DNA from: a virus
IMG/VR virus record: IMGVR_UViG_3300030451_000678
Coordinates: 2,139-28,566 of that record
DNA length: 26,428 nt
Strand: one strand, 5' to 3'
Shown here: positions 13,117 through 21,669 of the stretch, in pieces
Layout: each line of letters opens with the position of its first letter
Numbering within the stretch: position 1 is the stretch's first letter
Position numbers and translations under genes: made by a program
The notes under the pieces: model-generated
Database searches by the model: none
The model's input: only the letters and a program-made list of their open reading frames with translations
Told to the model about the DNA's origin: nothing

Positions 13117-14997
13117 GTGGCAACTAAACAAGTTAATATAGACATCATAGCTAAAGACAAAACACGTCAAGCTATGAATTCTGCTACTAAAAATGTAGAA
13201 AGACTTAAAGGCTCTTTCTTTAATCTTAAAAATGCAATAATAGGTATAGGAACTGCTGTACTTGTCAAATCTATAGTACAAGTTACTTCAGAGTTTGAAG
13301 ATTTAAAAGACTCTTTAGATGCTGTAACTGGTTCAACTGAAGAAGGAACTAAAGCATTTAATTTTATTTCAGAATTTGCTTTAACATCACAATTTAACAT
13401 TCAACAACTTACAAGATCATTTATTACACTAAAAGCAAGTGGCATAGAGCCAACAGAAAAATTGTTTAGAACATTTACAGATACTGCTTCAGTAACTACA
13501 GATCAATTAGCTACTTTAGAAGCATTAACAAGAGTATTTTCAAGAGGTGTACAAGGCGGTTTAGGTTTAGAAGAATTAAATCAAATAGCAGATAGAGGAA
13601 TAGCTGTTTTCAAAATGCTTGAAGATGAGATAGGAGTAAGTAGAAATGAATTAAGTGAATTTGGAAAAACAGCAGATGGTGCAAAAGTTATTTTGCAAGC
13701 TTTGGAAAAAACATTATCAGAAACTTTTGCTGGTGCTACAGAAAGGAAAATGGATAATATATCAACTGCTTTATCAAATATGAATATAGCTTTACAAAAA
13801 ACACAGTTCACAGTAGGGCAAGAAACATCACCAGCTATTGTAAAATTTGCAAATGCTGTAGAAGATTTACTAGAATTTCTAGACCCATTATTTGTAATGC
13901 TTGGTAAAATAGTTAATTTTATTGCATCAGCTGTAATACACAAATTTGAACAATTAGGAAATGCAATAGCTTTTGTAACTGGAAAAGTAAAAGACTTTTT
14001 AATTTTTACTGGAGTAATGGAAGAGAGTACAAAAAAATTATCTGATGCTCAACAAGACTTAGGAGAAGTTGTAATAGAAGTAAAAAAAGGATTAGAAGAT
14101 ATTGGTAAATTAGATACAGTAACAAAGGCAATAGATAAAAATAAATCAGCTATTGAAAGTATTAAAGAAAGTTTAATGACTGAATTAGAATTAATAGAAC
14201 ATAGAAATAAAAAAGAATTAGAATTACTTGCAGAACAAAAAAAATTACTTAAAGAACAAATAGATTTAAAAATACTAGATGGAATGGACGCAAATGCTAA
14301 AGAATTAGAGATGACAAGACAACACATTGAAGAATTAACTGCATTAGAATTAGAAGTAAAGAAAAAAGGGGTTGATGAAAAACTTGAATTAGCAAGAAAA
14401 ACAGCAGAAGAAGAAAAGAAAATTAGAGATGAATTATTTGAAGATAATTTAAGAGCAATAAAAGAGGGTAACTTTCACGAATTAGAACTTGAAAAATTAA
14501 GTATCTCACAACAAAAAGATCTAACTATGAAAACTGGAAGAGAGCTTGTAAGTCAATTAGCTAAAAGCAATAAAACTATGTTCAAAGTAGATAAGGCTTT
14601 AAAAATTGCTCAAGCAATAATGAACACTGCTACTGGTGTTACAAAAGCATTATCAGTAGGAAATATACCTTTAGCAGTATTGATTGGCGGTTTAGGAGCA
14701 GTACAAGTAGCTACAATAGCAAGTCAAAAGTACCAAGGCTTTGCAAAAGGTGGAAGACCCCCAGTAGGAAGAGCAAGTATTGTTGGAGAAGAGGGTGCAG
14801 AATTATTTGTGCCAGATCAAGCTGGAACTATTGTGCCTAATGATAAACTAGGAATGAGTAAACCAGTAACAGTAAATTTTAATATCAATACAGTAGATGC
14901 AACTGGGTTTGAGGAACTATTAGTAAATAGTAGAGGGGTGCTAATAAACCTTATTAATAGTGCAGTAAATGAAAAAGGTCAAAGGGCAATAATATGA
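13117..14997 (+). CDS. Tape measure protein
   Basis: 626 residues; start GTG 13117 directly after the GT stop. N-terminus VNIDIIAKDKTRQAMNSATK, then the tape-measure domain: FEDLKDSLDAVTGSTEEG, FALTSQFNIQQLTRSFITLK, GGLGLEELNQIADRGIAVFK. Two hydrophobic stretches (near IIGIGTAVLV and FVMLGKIVNFIASAVI), a long charged coiled coil at about 340-470, and a typical end: FAKGGRPPVGRASIVGEEGA and ELFVPDQAGTIVPND. It sets tail length, occupies the tube lumen, and is ejected into the host. At about 0.15 nm per residue it predicts a tail of roughly 90 nm. Ends in an ATGA overlap. Confidence 0.92.
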   Translation: MATKQVNIDIIAKDKTRQAMNSATKNVERLKGSFFNLKNAIIGIGTAVLVKSIVQVTSEFEDLKDSLDAVTGSTEEGTKAFNFISEFALTSQFNIQQLTRSFITLKASGIEPTEKLFRTFTDTASVTTDQLATLEALTRVFSRGVQGGLGLEELNQIADRGIAVFKMLEDEIGVSRNELSEFGKTADGAKVILQALEKTLSETFAGATERKMDNISTALSNMNIALQKTQFTVGQETSPAIVKFANAVEDLLEFLDPLFVMLGKIVNFIASAVIHKFEQLGNAIAFVTGKVKDFLIFTGVMEESTKKLSDAQQDLGEVVIEVKKGLEDIGKLDTVTKAIDKNKSAIESIKESLMTELELIEHRNKKELELLAEQKKLLKEQIDLKILDGMDANAKELEMTRQHIEELTALELEVKKKGVDEKLELARKTAEEEKKIRDELFEDNLRAIKEGNFHELELEKLSISQQKDLTMKTGRELVSQLAKSNKTMFKVDKALKIAQAIMNTATGVTKALSVGNIPLAVLIGGLGAVQVATIASQKYQGFAKGGRPPVGRASIVGEEGAELFVPDQAGTIVPNDKLGMSKPVTVNFNINTVDATGFEELLVNSRGVLINLINSAVNEKGQRAII

Positions 14998-15602
14998 GTG
15001 GCACATTACCAGATACAAGATTTGAAGCAATCAATCTACAAAGCAATCAGAAAACTTTATTCTCTGAAACAGATAGTGGAAAATCTTTTAGAAGGCAAAT
15101 ACAAGGTCAAAGATTTAGTTTTACAATAAGCTACCCACCTATGAAAAGATCAGACTTTGCACCAATAATGGCTTTTATAATGAAACAAAGAAATAGAAAA
15201 GAAGATTTTACGATTACTATGCCAAGCTATCTAAATGCTCAAGGAAATGAAACTGGTACCCTTTTAGTCAATGGTTCACATAGTGCATCAGATACAACTA
15301 TAGCTATTGATGGCTTTGCTGGAGATGGAGCTGGAAGATTAAAAGCTGGCGATCTATTAAAGTTTGCACACGACAAAGTTTATATGGTTGTAGAAGATGT
15401 AACAAGTTCAAGTAATTCTGCAACTGTAACCATTGAACCACCGTTGAGAACTGCTTTAGCTGATAATAGTGGAGTAACTTATGACTCGATACCTTTTAAA
15501 GTGCATTTAACAAGTGATGTTCAAGAGTTTCAAACAAATCAAAATGATGCTGATGGTAATTTATTATTTACATATGAGTTTGATGTAATAGAGAGTTTAT
15601 AA
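14994..15602 (+). CDS. Tail tip / distal tail-like protein
   Basis: 202 residues. GTLPDTRFEAINLQSNQKTL, FRRQIQGQRFSFTISYPPMK, RSDFAPIMAFIMKQR, then a beta-rich insert (GTLLVNGSHSASDTTIAIDG) and PFKVHLTSDVQEFQTN with a final FTYEFDVIES strand. The pattern, with Arg/Gln and FSF.ISYPPM, is common for a protein encoded directly after the tape measure in marine siphophages, probably the distal tail or minor tail protein that joins the tube to the tip. Lacks a name-giving motif, so the call rests mainly on gene order. Starts in an ATGA overlap with the tape measure gene. Confidence 0.65.
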   Translation: MSGTLPDTRFEAINLQSNQKTLFSETDSGKSFRRQIQGQRFSFTISYPPMKRSDFAPIMAFIMKQRNRKEDFTITMPSYLNAQGNETGTLLVNGSHSASDTTIAIDGFAGDGAGRLKAGDLLKFAHDKVYMVVEDVTSSSNSATVTIEPPLRTALADNSGVTYDSIPFKVHLTSDVQEFQTNQNDADGNLLFTYEFDVIESL

Positions 15603-16169
15603 ATGGCTAGAGGTTTAACAAGTGCAGTAAAAACCGAACTAGCTACAGGTAACATAGAACCAGTACTGTTAATAGAAATAGGTTTTAGTACACCAGTATA
15701 TTTAACAAATGCAAGTTTTGATATTACTTCTAGTGTTTCTGGTAGCTCAAGAACTTACTTATCAAATGGTCATTTAAAAAGTATAACAGATATAAGTGAA
15801 ACAAATGTGCCTACAAAAAATACATTGAGCATAAGTTTATCAGGTGTAGATCAAACTTACATAAGTGTTGCACTAAATGAAAATATTATAAATGATGATG
15901 TTTATATCTATAGAGGATTTTTAAATAGTAGTTTAGCTTTAATATCTGACCCTTATTTATCTTTTTTTGGAACAATAGATGAATATAATATAAAAGATGA
16001 TACTAATACTGCATCTTTAGTTTTAAGTGTTACATCACATTGGGGAAACTTCAGCAAAGTAAATGGCAGAACTACAACAGATAATTCACAACAAAAGGTA
16101 TTTAGTGGCGACAAGGGAATGGAATTTTCTGCCTTGACTGTAAAAGATATAAAGTGGGGAAGAGTGTAA
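15603..16169 (+). CDS. Tail tip protein, DUF2163-like
   Basis: 188 residues. Begins MARGLTSAVKTELATGNIEP, VLLIEIGFSTPVYLTNASFD, and continues KSITDISETNVPTKNTLSIS, then VYIYRGFLNSSLALISDPYL, FFGTIDEYNIKD, and ends NGRTTTDNSQQKVFSGDKGM, EFSALTVKDIKWGR. The N-terminal ARGL..A....T, the L..G......DI.E stretch and the terminal GR.T...QQ..F.GDKG.E....KDIKWG block match a family found before J-like proteins in marine siphophages, close to DUF2163. Such proteins form part of the tail tip hub. Starts directly after the previous stop; its stop overlaps the next ATG. Confidence 0.65.
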   Translation: MARGLTSAVKTELATGNIEPVLLIEIGFSTPVYLTNASFDITSSVSGSSRTYLSNGHLKSITDISETNVPTKNTLSISLSGVDQTYISVALNENIINDDVYIYRGFLNSSLALISDPYLSFFGTIDEYNIKDDTNTASLVLSVTSHWGNFSKVNGRTTTDNSQQKVFSGDKGMEFSALTVKDIKWGRV

Positions 16170-19051
16170 TGGGCTTATTCAAATCTATAAAAAGAGCTGT
16201 ATCAAAAACTTTTGACTTTGTTGGAGATTTAGTTGGAGATGTTATAGGTTGGCTAGTTCCTGAACCTGAAATACCTGACTTTGGACAAGATTTTTCTGAT
16301 GAAAATAACAGAGGTGCATTAGTAAATAAATTTAATGCAAATGCTCATATACCTATAGTTTATGGAACAAGAAAAGTTGGCGGTAATGTTGTATTTTTAG
16401 AAACGTCTGGAACTGATAACCAATATTTATATATGGCTTTAGTATTAAGTGAAGGAGAAGTAGCTGATATAGATGCTATATTTATAAATGATAATCAGGT
16501 TACTTGGTCAGGAGATATAGCAGATAATACTCAAATTACTGTTGCTAGTAGTGATGCAAATTTTTATAGTGGCTCAAGTCTAATTACTTGCGAACCGCAT
16601 TTTGGAAGTGATAGCCAAACTGCATCATCTTTATTATCAACATTGAACTCCTGGACATCTAATCATAGGTTAAGAGGTTTATGCTATTTAGCTATAAGAT
16701 TTGAATGGAACCAAGATAAATTTGGCTCATTACCAACTGTTCAGGCGGTGGTGAAGGGAAAGAAGGTTTATAATCCTAATTTAGACAGTACTGTAACAGG
16801 GGGAAGTGGTAGCCATAGAAAAGATGATAGTTCTACTTGGGAATATTCTGATAACCCTATTTTGCAATTATTAGACTATTTAAGAAACGAAAGATTTGGA
16901 ATGGGTATTGCTAACAGTTATTTTGATAGTAACTTTGCAGATTGGCAAACTGCTACAGATGTTTGTGATGCAAATATTACCCCTTTTAGTGGAGCAAGTC
17001 AGATAGATTTAATGGATAGCCACGCAGTTGTAGATACATCAAAAAAAGCTATAGATAATGTAAAAAACTTTATTAGGGGTGCTAGAGCCTATTTAAACTT
17101 CTCTGGAGGAATTTATAATGTATTAGTTGAAACTACTGGCTCTGCTTCAATTACATTAACAGAAGATAACATTATTGGCGGTATATCTGTTAAAAGTAAA
17201 AATAAAAACTCACGATATAACAGAGTTATAGTGAATTTCACGAACCCAGAGAAAAATTATCAATCAGATACAGCACAATTTCCACCTGTTGATGAAACAG
17301 GTCTAGCTAGTGCAGATCAACACGCAACTATGAAAACAGCAGATGGGGGTTTATTGTTAGAAGGTAGATTTGATTTCACTATGCTTACAAGTCCATATCA
17401 AGCCCAGGAGATGGCTGAAATTATTTTAAGGAGGTCAAGGTCAAGTTTAGATATTAGCCTTATTGCTGACGCAACTGCGCTGGATTTAGCGATAGGTGAT
17501 ATAGTAAATATAACTCACGCAACTCCAAGTTTTTCTGCAAAACCATTTAGGGTGCAAGGTTTAAATGTAAATAGTAATTATACAGTTACTATGCAATGCT
17601 CAGAGCATCAAGATAGCTTTTATACTTTCGGAACACAGCAAGAGGTTGCAAGTATTCCAAATACTACTTTACCTAATCCTTTTGTAATTCAACCACCAGC
17701 AAGTGTAACATTATCAGATCAACTAATAGAATATAATGATGGAACAGTTATTGTAGCTTTAGATGTAACTATAGGTGCATCACCTGATAATTTTATAGAT
17801 TTTTACCAAGTTGAATATAAATTAAGTACCGACTCAGATTTTATTATTTATGCTCAGGGCTCTGGATTAAATCATAGAGTTCTAAATGTGATTGACCAAC
17901 AAACCTATGATGTTAGAGTTAAAGCTGTGAATAGTGCTGGAGTATCTTCAACGTATGTATCTGCTCAAAGAAAGATAGTTGGTGCTATACTGCCCCCTTC
18001 AGATGTAACAGATTTTTCTTGCAATATATCTGGTCAAGAAGCGCATCTATCTTGGGAAGCTGTTGATGATTTAGATTTAGCATTTTATAATTTAAGATTT
18101 TCTGAAGAAACTGATGGTACTGCTGACTGGCAAAATTCAGTAGCATTAGTAGAAAAAGTATCTAGACCAGCAACGTCTATTTCTGTACCAGCTAGAAAGG
18201 GTACATATTTAATTAAAGCAGTAGATAAATTAGCAAACTTTAGTTCTAATGCAACTGCCATAATATCAAATGTTACAAGTGCTACAAACTTTAATAACAT
18301 AGTTACCCAAGCAGAACACCCTACTTTCGGAGGTACATTTACAAACACCATTTTAATAGATGGTGCTATTGAATTAGATAGTTCTGAATTATTTGATTCA
18401 GCTAGTGGCAACTTTGATGATGATACAGATAGATTTTTTGATTCTGGTGCTAATAATTCTGATTTTGTTTCAAGTGGTAACTATGAATTTGCAAACGTGG
18501 TGGACATTGGTGCAAAACATACTGTACGAATAACTGCATCAATGACACAAACATCAGATAACCCAGATGATTTATTTGATAGTAGAACTGGTAATTTTGA
18601 TGATGCACCTTCTAACTTTGATGGCGATAACCCAGCTAATAGTAACGCCCATATCGAAATAGCGACAAGTGATGATAATTCAACTTTTACAGATTTTAGG
18701 GGTTTTGTAATTGGAGAATACGAAGCAAGATATTTTAAATTTAGGGTTGTTTTAATATCAAGAAATAATGCTACTACACCAGTAGTTTCAGAAGTAACAG
18801 TAACTTTTGATATGCAAGATAGAATATTTAGTGGAAATGATATTGTTTCTGGAACTGGAACAAAATCAATAACATTTGACAACCCATTTAAAACAAGCAA
18901 TTATGCAGTAGGGATAACAGCACAAGGAATGGCAACTGGAGATTATTTTACTGTAAGCAATAAAGCTATAACTGGATTTGATGTAGCGTTCTTCAATAGT
19001 TCCAATGCTGGTGTATCAAAAACATTTGATTTTATTGCAAAAGGATTTTAA
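16169..19051 (+). CDS. Large central tail / host-contact protein (J-like) with fibronectin-type domains
   Basis: 960 residues; I use ATG 16169 in the TAATG overlap rather than the in-frame GTG at 16154. The N-terminal region is amphipathic (FKSIKRAVSKTFDFVGDLVG). Next comes a hub core: FNANAHIPIVYGTRKVGGNV, YLYMALVLSEGEVADIDAIF, then PILQLLDYLRNERFGMGI, characteristic of phage J-like central tip proteins. Two fibronectin III-like units follow (about residues 515-690), with YQVEYKLSTDSDF and LSWEAVDDLDLAFYNLRFSE. Two related segments near 741 and 803 (FDSASGNFDD and FDSRTGNFDD) mark an internal repeat. The end is strand-rich. Likely forms the central tail tip that binds the receptor. Confidence 0.82.
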   Translation: MGLFKSIKRAVSKTFDFVGDLVGDVIGWLVPEPEIPDFGQDFSDENNRGALVNKFNANAHIPIVYGTRKVGGNVVFLETSGTDNQYLYMALVLSEGEVADIDAIFINDNQVTWSGDIADNTQITVASSDANFYSGSSLITCEPHFGSDSQTASSLLSTLNSWTSNHRLRGLCYLAIRFEWNQDKFGSLPTVQAVVKGKKVYNPNLDSTVTGGSGSHRKDDSSTWEYSDNPILQLLDYLRNERFGMGIANSYFDSNFADWQTATDVCDANITPFSGASQIDLMDSHAVVDTSKKAIDNVKNFIRGARAYLNFSGGIYNVLVETTGSASITLTEDNIIGGISVKSKNKNSRYNRVIVNFTNPEKNYQSDTAQFPPVDETGLASADQHATMKTADGGLLLEGRFDFTMLTSPYQAQEMAEIILRRSRSSLDISLIADATALDLAIGDIVNITHATPSFSAKPFRVQGLNVNSNYTVTMQCSEHQDSFYTFGTQQEVASIPNTTLPNPFVIQPPASVTLSDQLIEYNDGTVIVALDVTIGASPDNFIDFYQVEYKLSTDSDFIIYAQGSGLNHRVLNVIDQQTYDVRVKAVNSAGVSSTYVSAQRKIVGAILPPSDVTDFSCNISGQEAHLSWEAVDDLDLAFYNLRFSEETDGTADWQNSVALVEKVSRPATSISVPARKGTYLIKAVDKLANFSSNATAIISNVTSATNFNNIVTQAEHPTFGGTFTNTILIDGAIELDSSELFDSASGNFDDDTDRFFDSGANNSDFVSSGNYEFANVVDIGAKHTVRITASMTQTSDNPDDLFDSRTGNFDDAPSNFDGDNPANSNAHIEIATSDDNSTFTDFRGFVIGEYEARYFKFRVVLISRNNATTPVVSEVTVTFDMQDRIFSGNDIVSGTGTKSITFDNPFKTSNYAVGITAQGMATGDYFTVSNKAITGFDVAFFNSSNAGVSKTFDFIAKGF

Positions 19052-19068
19052 AAGGAGTACAATTAATT

Positions 19069-20253
19069 ATGGCACAACACGATATGAACATAGCTAACCA
19101 ATCATTTCCTAGCTTTAGGAGTGATTTAAATAATGCTTTAACAGCATTAAATTCTATGCATAGTGGAACTAGCAGACCAAGTGGTGCAACTACTGGCACA
19201 TTATGGCTAGACACTACAAATGCTGGCAGTAATTCTTTAACTATGAAATTTTTTGATGGTTCAGATGATATATCAATAGCAACTGTTGATACATCTGCAA
19301 ATACTATAAATTTTTTAGATAGTACAGTATCAGCAACAGTAGTAGGTGACACTTCACCACAGTTAGGAGGAAACTTAGATGTAAATGGCAACAGCATTGT
19401 TTCTGCATCTAATGGAAATATATCAATTACACCTAATGGTTCTGGTAAAGTTATTTTAGATGGATTATCTCACCCTACCTCTGATGGCACAAGTGGACAA
19501 TTTCTAAAAACTGATGGTTCTGGTAATTTATCTTTTGCAACTGTTGCATCAGATGTTAGTGGTGACTCAACTCCACAGCTTGGAGGTGATTTAGATGTAA
19601 ATGGAAATTCTATAGTTTCAACTTCAAACGGCAACATAGCTATTACACCTAATGGCTCTGGTAACATTGTTCTTGATGGTTTAACTTTTCCTAATGCTGA
19701 TGGTTCTGCTGATCAGTTTTTAAAAACAAATGGTTCTGGAACTTTAAGTTTTGATACTGCTGGCGGTGGTAAAGTTTTACAATTAGTTACTGCTCAAAAA
19801 ACTGATACTTTCTCAACATCAAGCACTTCAGATACAACAGTTACAGGATTAACATTAAATATAACTCCATCAGCAACTACAAGCAAAATACTTGTTATGA
19901 TAAATTTAACAGCTTGTATGGGTCATTTTACGGACTCAAATGGTGTGAATAGCAATAACAGAGTTAATATTTTTAGAGGGTCAACAAATATTGTTGATGA
20001 TTTAGTAACAAGCCCTGGAAGTAGAACTGGTTGTTTAGCTCAACACGGATTTAGAACTTTTGATAAAATGGAATCATTACATTTTCATATTGTAGATTTA
20101 CCAAACTCAACATCTCAACAAACTTACACTGTAAAAGTAAAAGCTAGAAGCAGTACAATATTTGTAAATAGACATTCAGATGATGGAGGTAATAATAATG
20201 CAAATACACCCAGAGGTATATCAACTTTAACTTGTATGGAGATTGGAGCATAA
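19069..20253 (+). CDS. Tail fibre protein with two tandem 72-residue repeats
   Basis: 394 residues. N-terminal part: NQSFPSFRSDLNNALTALNS, GTLWLDTTNAG, the common anchor of marine phage fibres. Then two repeats, each starting GD(T/S)(S/T)PQLGG(N/D)LD, with NGNSIVS, NGNI(S/A)ITPNGSG, ILDGL or IVLDGL, and QFLKT(D/N)GSG(N/T)LSF, typical trimeric beta-helix-like shaft units. A C-terminal beta-rich head (GKVLQLVTAQKTDTFSTSST through STLTCMEIGA) probably binds the receptor. ATG 19069 has AAAGGAG. Directly followed by a chaperone-like gene. Fibre repeats like this are seen in many uncultured marine phages. Its C-terminal His/Asn/Cys-containing portion is likely the most variable. Confidence 0.88.
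   Translation: MAQHDMNIANQSFPSFRSDLNNALTALNSMHSGTSRPSGATTGTLWLDTTNAGSNSLTMKFFDGSDDISIATVDTSANTINFLDSTVSATVVGDTSPQLGGNLDVNGNSIVSASNGNISITPNGSGKVILDGLSHPTSDGTSGQFLKTDGSGNLSFATVASDVSGDSTPQLGGDLDVNGNSIVSTSNGNIAITPNGSGNIVLDGLTFPNADGSADQFLKTNGSGTLSFDTAGGGKVLQLVTAQKTDTFSTSSTSDTTVTGLTLNITPSATTSKILVMINLTACMGHFTDSNGVNSNNRVNIFRGSTNIVDDLVTSPGSRTGCLAQHGFRTFDKMESLHFHIVDLPNSTSQQTYTVKVKARSSTIFVNRHSDDGGNNNANTPRGISTLTCMEIGA
19345..19776 (+). repeat. Tandem 216-bp repeat in the fibre gene
   Basis: Two direct copies begin at 19345 and 19561 (period 216 bases, 72 codons), starting at GGTGAC. The protein copies are about 75 percent alike by eye, and the DNA has drifted more than the protein, mainly at third positions. 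This suggests an older duplication kept by selection on protein structure. Homologous recombination between copies could change fibre length. Confidence 0.8.
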
Positions 20254-20582
20254 TGATAGAAAGAGCAATACATAAAATTAATCCAAATGCTGAGTTTATT
20301 ATAAATGGTGATGATATTGATAATATAGAATGGGTAAATGGTACAAAACCTATATCAAAATCTGACATTGAAGCACAATATCCAGCAGTAGAATTAGAAA
20401 TAGCACTTAAGCATTTAAGAGAAGATAGAAATGTGCTGTTAGCAGAAACAGATTTTTATGCTTTATCAGATGTTACTATGTCTGACGAAATGAAAACATA
20501 TAGACAAAATTTAAGGGATATAACTGAAGGACTTGATACTGTTGATAAAGTAAAAGCTGTAAAAATGCCAACTAAACCATAA
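20253..20582 (+). CDS. Tail fibre assembly chaperone (Phage_tail_APC-like)
   Basis: 109 residues, starting at ATG 20253 in a TAATG overlap with the fibre gene and preceded by GGAGATTGGAG; an in-frame TTG upstream at 20232 is ignored. The C-terminal part, LREDRNVLLAETDFYALSDV, then YRQNLRDITEGL, matches the conserved R..LL..TD......D......YRQ.LRDIT signature of phage tail assembly chaperones that sit after a fibre gene. The N-terminal half (NPNAEFIINGDDIDNIEWVN) is beta-rich and may be the fibre-binding portion. Probably helps the fibre fold or trimerise and is not in the virion. Confidence 0.8.
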   Translation: MIERAIHKINPNAEFIINGDDIDNIEWVNGTKPISKSDIEAQYPAVELEIALKHLREDRNVLLAETDFYALSDVTMSDEMKTYRQNLRDITEGLDTVDKVKAVKMPTKP

Positions 20583-20621
20583 GTATAGTTTATACAACTT
20601 TCTAAAATTTAAGGTGGACAA

Positions 20622-20726
20622 ATGAAAACACAGTTTATAAAGATTTTAAATAAAATAAAAAGTTTATTCAAAAAAAAGAAAAAGAAAAAAAAAAGAGGTA
20701 GACCCCCAAAGTTAAGGGGGTTTTAG
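20622..20726 (+). CDS. 34-residue polylysine/AT-hook-like peptide overlapping a terminator
   Basis: Reads MKTQFIKILNKIKSLF, then eight lysines, then RGRPPKLRGF. The N-terminal 16 residues could form a short amphipathic helix; RGRPPK is close to the AT-hook core (GRP flanked by basic residues), a minor-groove binder of AT-rich DNA. AAGGTGG at 20611-20617 is a plausible ribosome-binding site. The last ten codons coincide with the intrinsic terminator hairpin, so translation could control termination. The A-rich tract (20668-20693) could also cause polymerase or ribosome slippage. Might be a chance ORF; length and site argue mildly for a gene. Confidence 0.45.
   Translation: MKTQFIKILNKIKSLFKKKKKKKKRGRPPKLRGF
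20702..20724 (+). terminator. Intrinsic terminator at the end of the tail operon
   Basis: ACCCCC (20702-20707) pairs with GGGGGT (20716-20721), with an 8-base loop AAAGTTAA, followed by TTT. In AT-rich surroundings this G/C hairpin with T run is the best terminator in the structural half. It lies inside the last codons of the 34-residue ORF and two bases before the GTG start of the next gene. Confidence 0.75.
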
Positions 20727-20962
20727 TGACTATTGACCCTTTTTTAATTTGGAATGTAATTTTGTCTTTTATTGTCGTACCTTTTGGGTGGGCGTTTGGA
20801 AAAATGTTTTCCGAAGTAAAACGTTTACAAATATTGTTAAATAGAACAAGGGAAGATTATGCTACCAAATCAGAACTAAGAAATGAAACAAAGGAGATCA
20901 AAGAACTGGTTATACGCATAGAGCAAAAGCTAGACCGATTTATTGAAAAGAATAATGGCTGA
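20726..20962 (+). CDS. Single-pass membrane protein with coiled coil (lysis-associated?)
   Basis: 78 residues with a GTG start overlapping the previous TAG by one base. N-terminal hydrophobic helix (about 5-25: FLIWNVILSFIVVPFGWAFG) then a charged coiled coil (FSEVKRLQILLNRTREDYAT, ELRNETKEIKELVIRIEQKL). This architecture is like XhlA-type and other small accessory lysis proteins in phages, in which the coil is in the cytoplasm or periplasm. Such proteins sit near endolysin and holin genes, as here. I cannot tell if it is a holin partner or a virion protein. The end overlaps the next gene by 8 bases. Confidence 0.6.
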   Translation: MTIDPFLIWNVILSFIVVPFGWAFGKMFSEVKRLQILLNRTREDYATKSELRNETKEIKELVIRIEQKLDRFIEKNNG

Positions 20963-21599
20963 ACCTGTAACAGCTATATTAACTGGCATAGCACTTGTAA
21001 AAAAATCAGTTGATTTCATAAAGAGCAATATCAGCACAGCACAAGATATTGGCGATATTATCAGCCACGTTGATAATGCTTTAAATGGACAACAACAAGC
21101 CATCAAAGAACGTGAGAAAAGTGGAGCTGACCCTTTTGCTACTGAAAATATTGCAACAGAGGTAATAAATGCTCGCCTTGCCCAGGAACACCTTAACGAG
21201 ATGAAGCAGTTGATTGACTTAAGGTTCGGCCACGGAACTTGGAGTTACATACTAGAATTAAGAAAAAAAAGACTTGATGCAAAAAAAGAAGCGATAAAAA
21301 AAGAAAAAGCAAGAAGATTAAAAAAAAGACAAGAGATAGAGGAATATGTAAAATACGGTTTTATAGCTATAGCAGTAATATTATTTTTAGCAGTTTCTAT
21401 CGGTGTTACAATAAAGTTTTTTGTTTCATCTTCAGAACCAGTATATGCACACGAAATGGACTACGATGATGATACGTGCTTAGTTTACCACCCACGCTGG
21501 TTTTTAGTATGTATGAATGAGGGACGAGAATTTGCAGATACAGACTTATATTTAGAATATAAAAAAAGACAAAATCAATGGGAGCCAGAAAATGATTGA
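20955..21599 (+). CDS. Membrane-anchored protein with conserved GHGTW motif, unknown function
   Basis: 214 residues from ATG 20955 (the in-frame TTG at 20943 adds four residues). MAEPVTAILTGIALVKKSVD, FIKSNISTAQDIGDI, then INARLAQEHLNEMKQLIDLR, FGHGTWSYILELRKKR, a very basic coil (RLDAKKEAIKKEKARRLKKR), one membrane helix (about 133-156, KYGFIAIAVILFLAVSIGVT), and an acidic tail with two Cys (DDDTCLVYHPRWFLVCMNEG). The GHGTW...L.KR block recurs in cyanophage and marine phage proteins of unknown role. Membrane topology likely places the C-terminal, Cys-containing 58 residues in the periplasm. It may be a lysis or infection-membrane protein. Confidence 0.65.
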   Translation: MAEPVTAILTGIALVKKSVDFIKSNISTAQDIGDIISHVDNALNGQQQAIKEREKSGADPFATENIATEVINARLAQEHLNEMKQLIDLRFGHGTWSYILELRKKRLDAKKEAIKKEKARRLKKRQEIEEYVKYGFIAIAVILFLAVSIGVTIKFFVSSSEPVYAHEMDYDDDTCLVYHPRWFLVCMNEGREFADTDLYLEYKKRQNQWEPEND

Positions 21600-21630
21600 T
21601 AAGTTGTATAATCAAAACTATAATTCTTTT

Positions 21631-21648
21631 GAGGTGAATATGCACCTC
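21631..21648 (+). other. Small hairpin upstream of the endolysin promoter
   Basis: GAGGTG (21631-21636) and CACCTC (21643-21648) form a perfect 6-bp stem over a 6-base loop AATATG, followed by GTTTGTGG. It lies 32 bases after the stop of the preceding gene; possibly a weak terminator or mRNA stabiliser. The 135 bases from 21600 to 21734 hold this hairpin and the inverted repeat with promoter at 21670-21716; I see no convincing gene there. Confidence 0.4.
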
Positions 21649-21669
21649 GTTTGTGGTTGTTTTGGGAAT

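Noticed and set aside
13581-13943. Reverse-strand ORF of 120 codons opposite the tape measure gene, and similar ones at 18085-18411, 18481-18900 and 19032-19397
   Set aside because: Shadows of forward genes: Ser/Pro/Leu-rich products, no motifs, and no promoter or terminator arrangement for the reverse strand.
20583-20597. GTATA/TATAC dyad just after the fibre chaperone gene
   Set aside because: A 5-bp stem with a 3-base loop of AT bases is expected by chance here; no further copies noticed.
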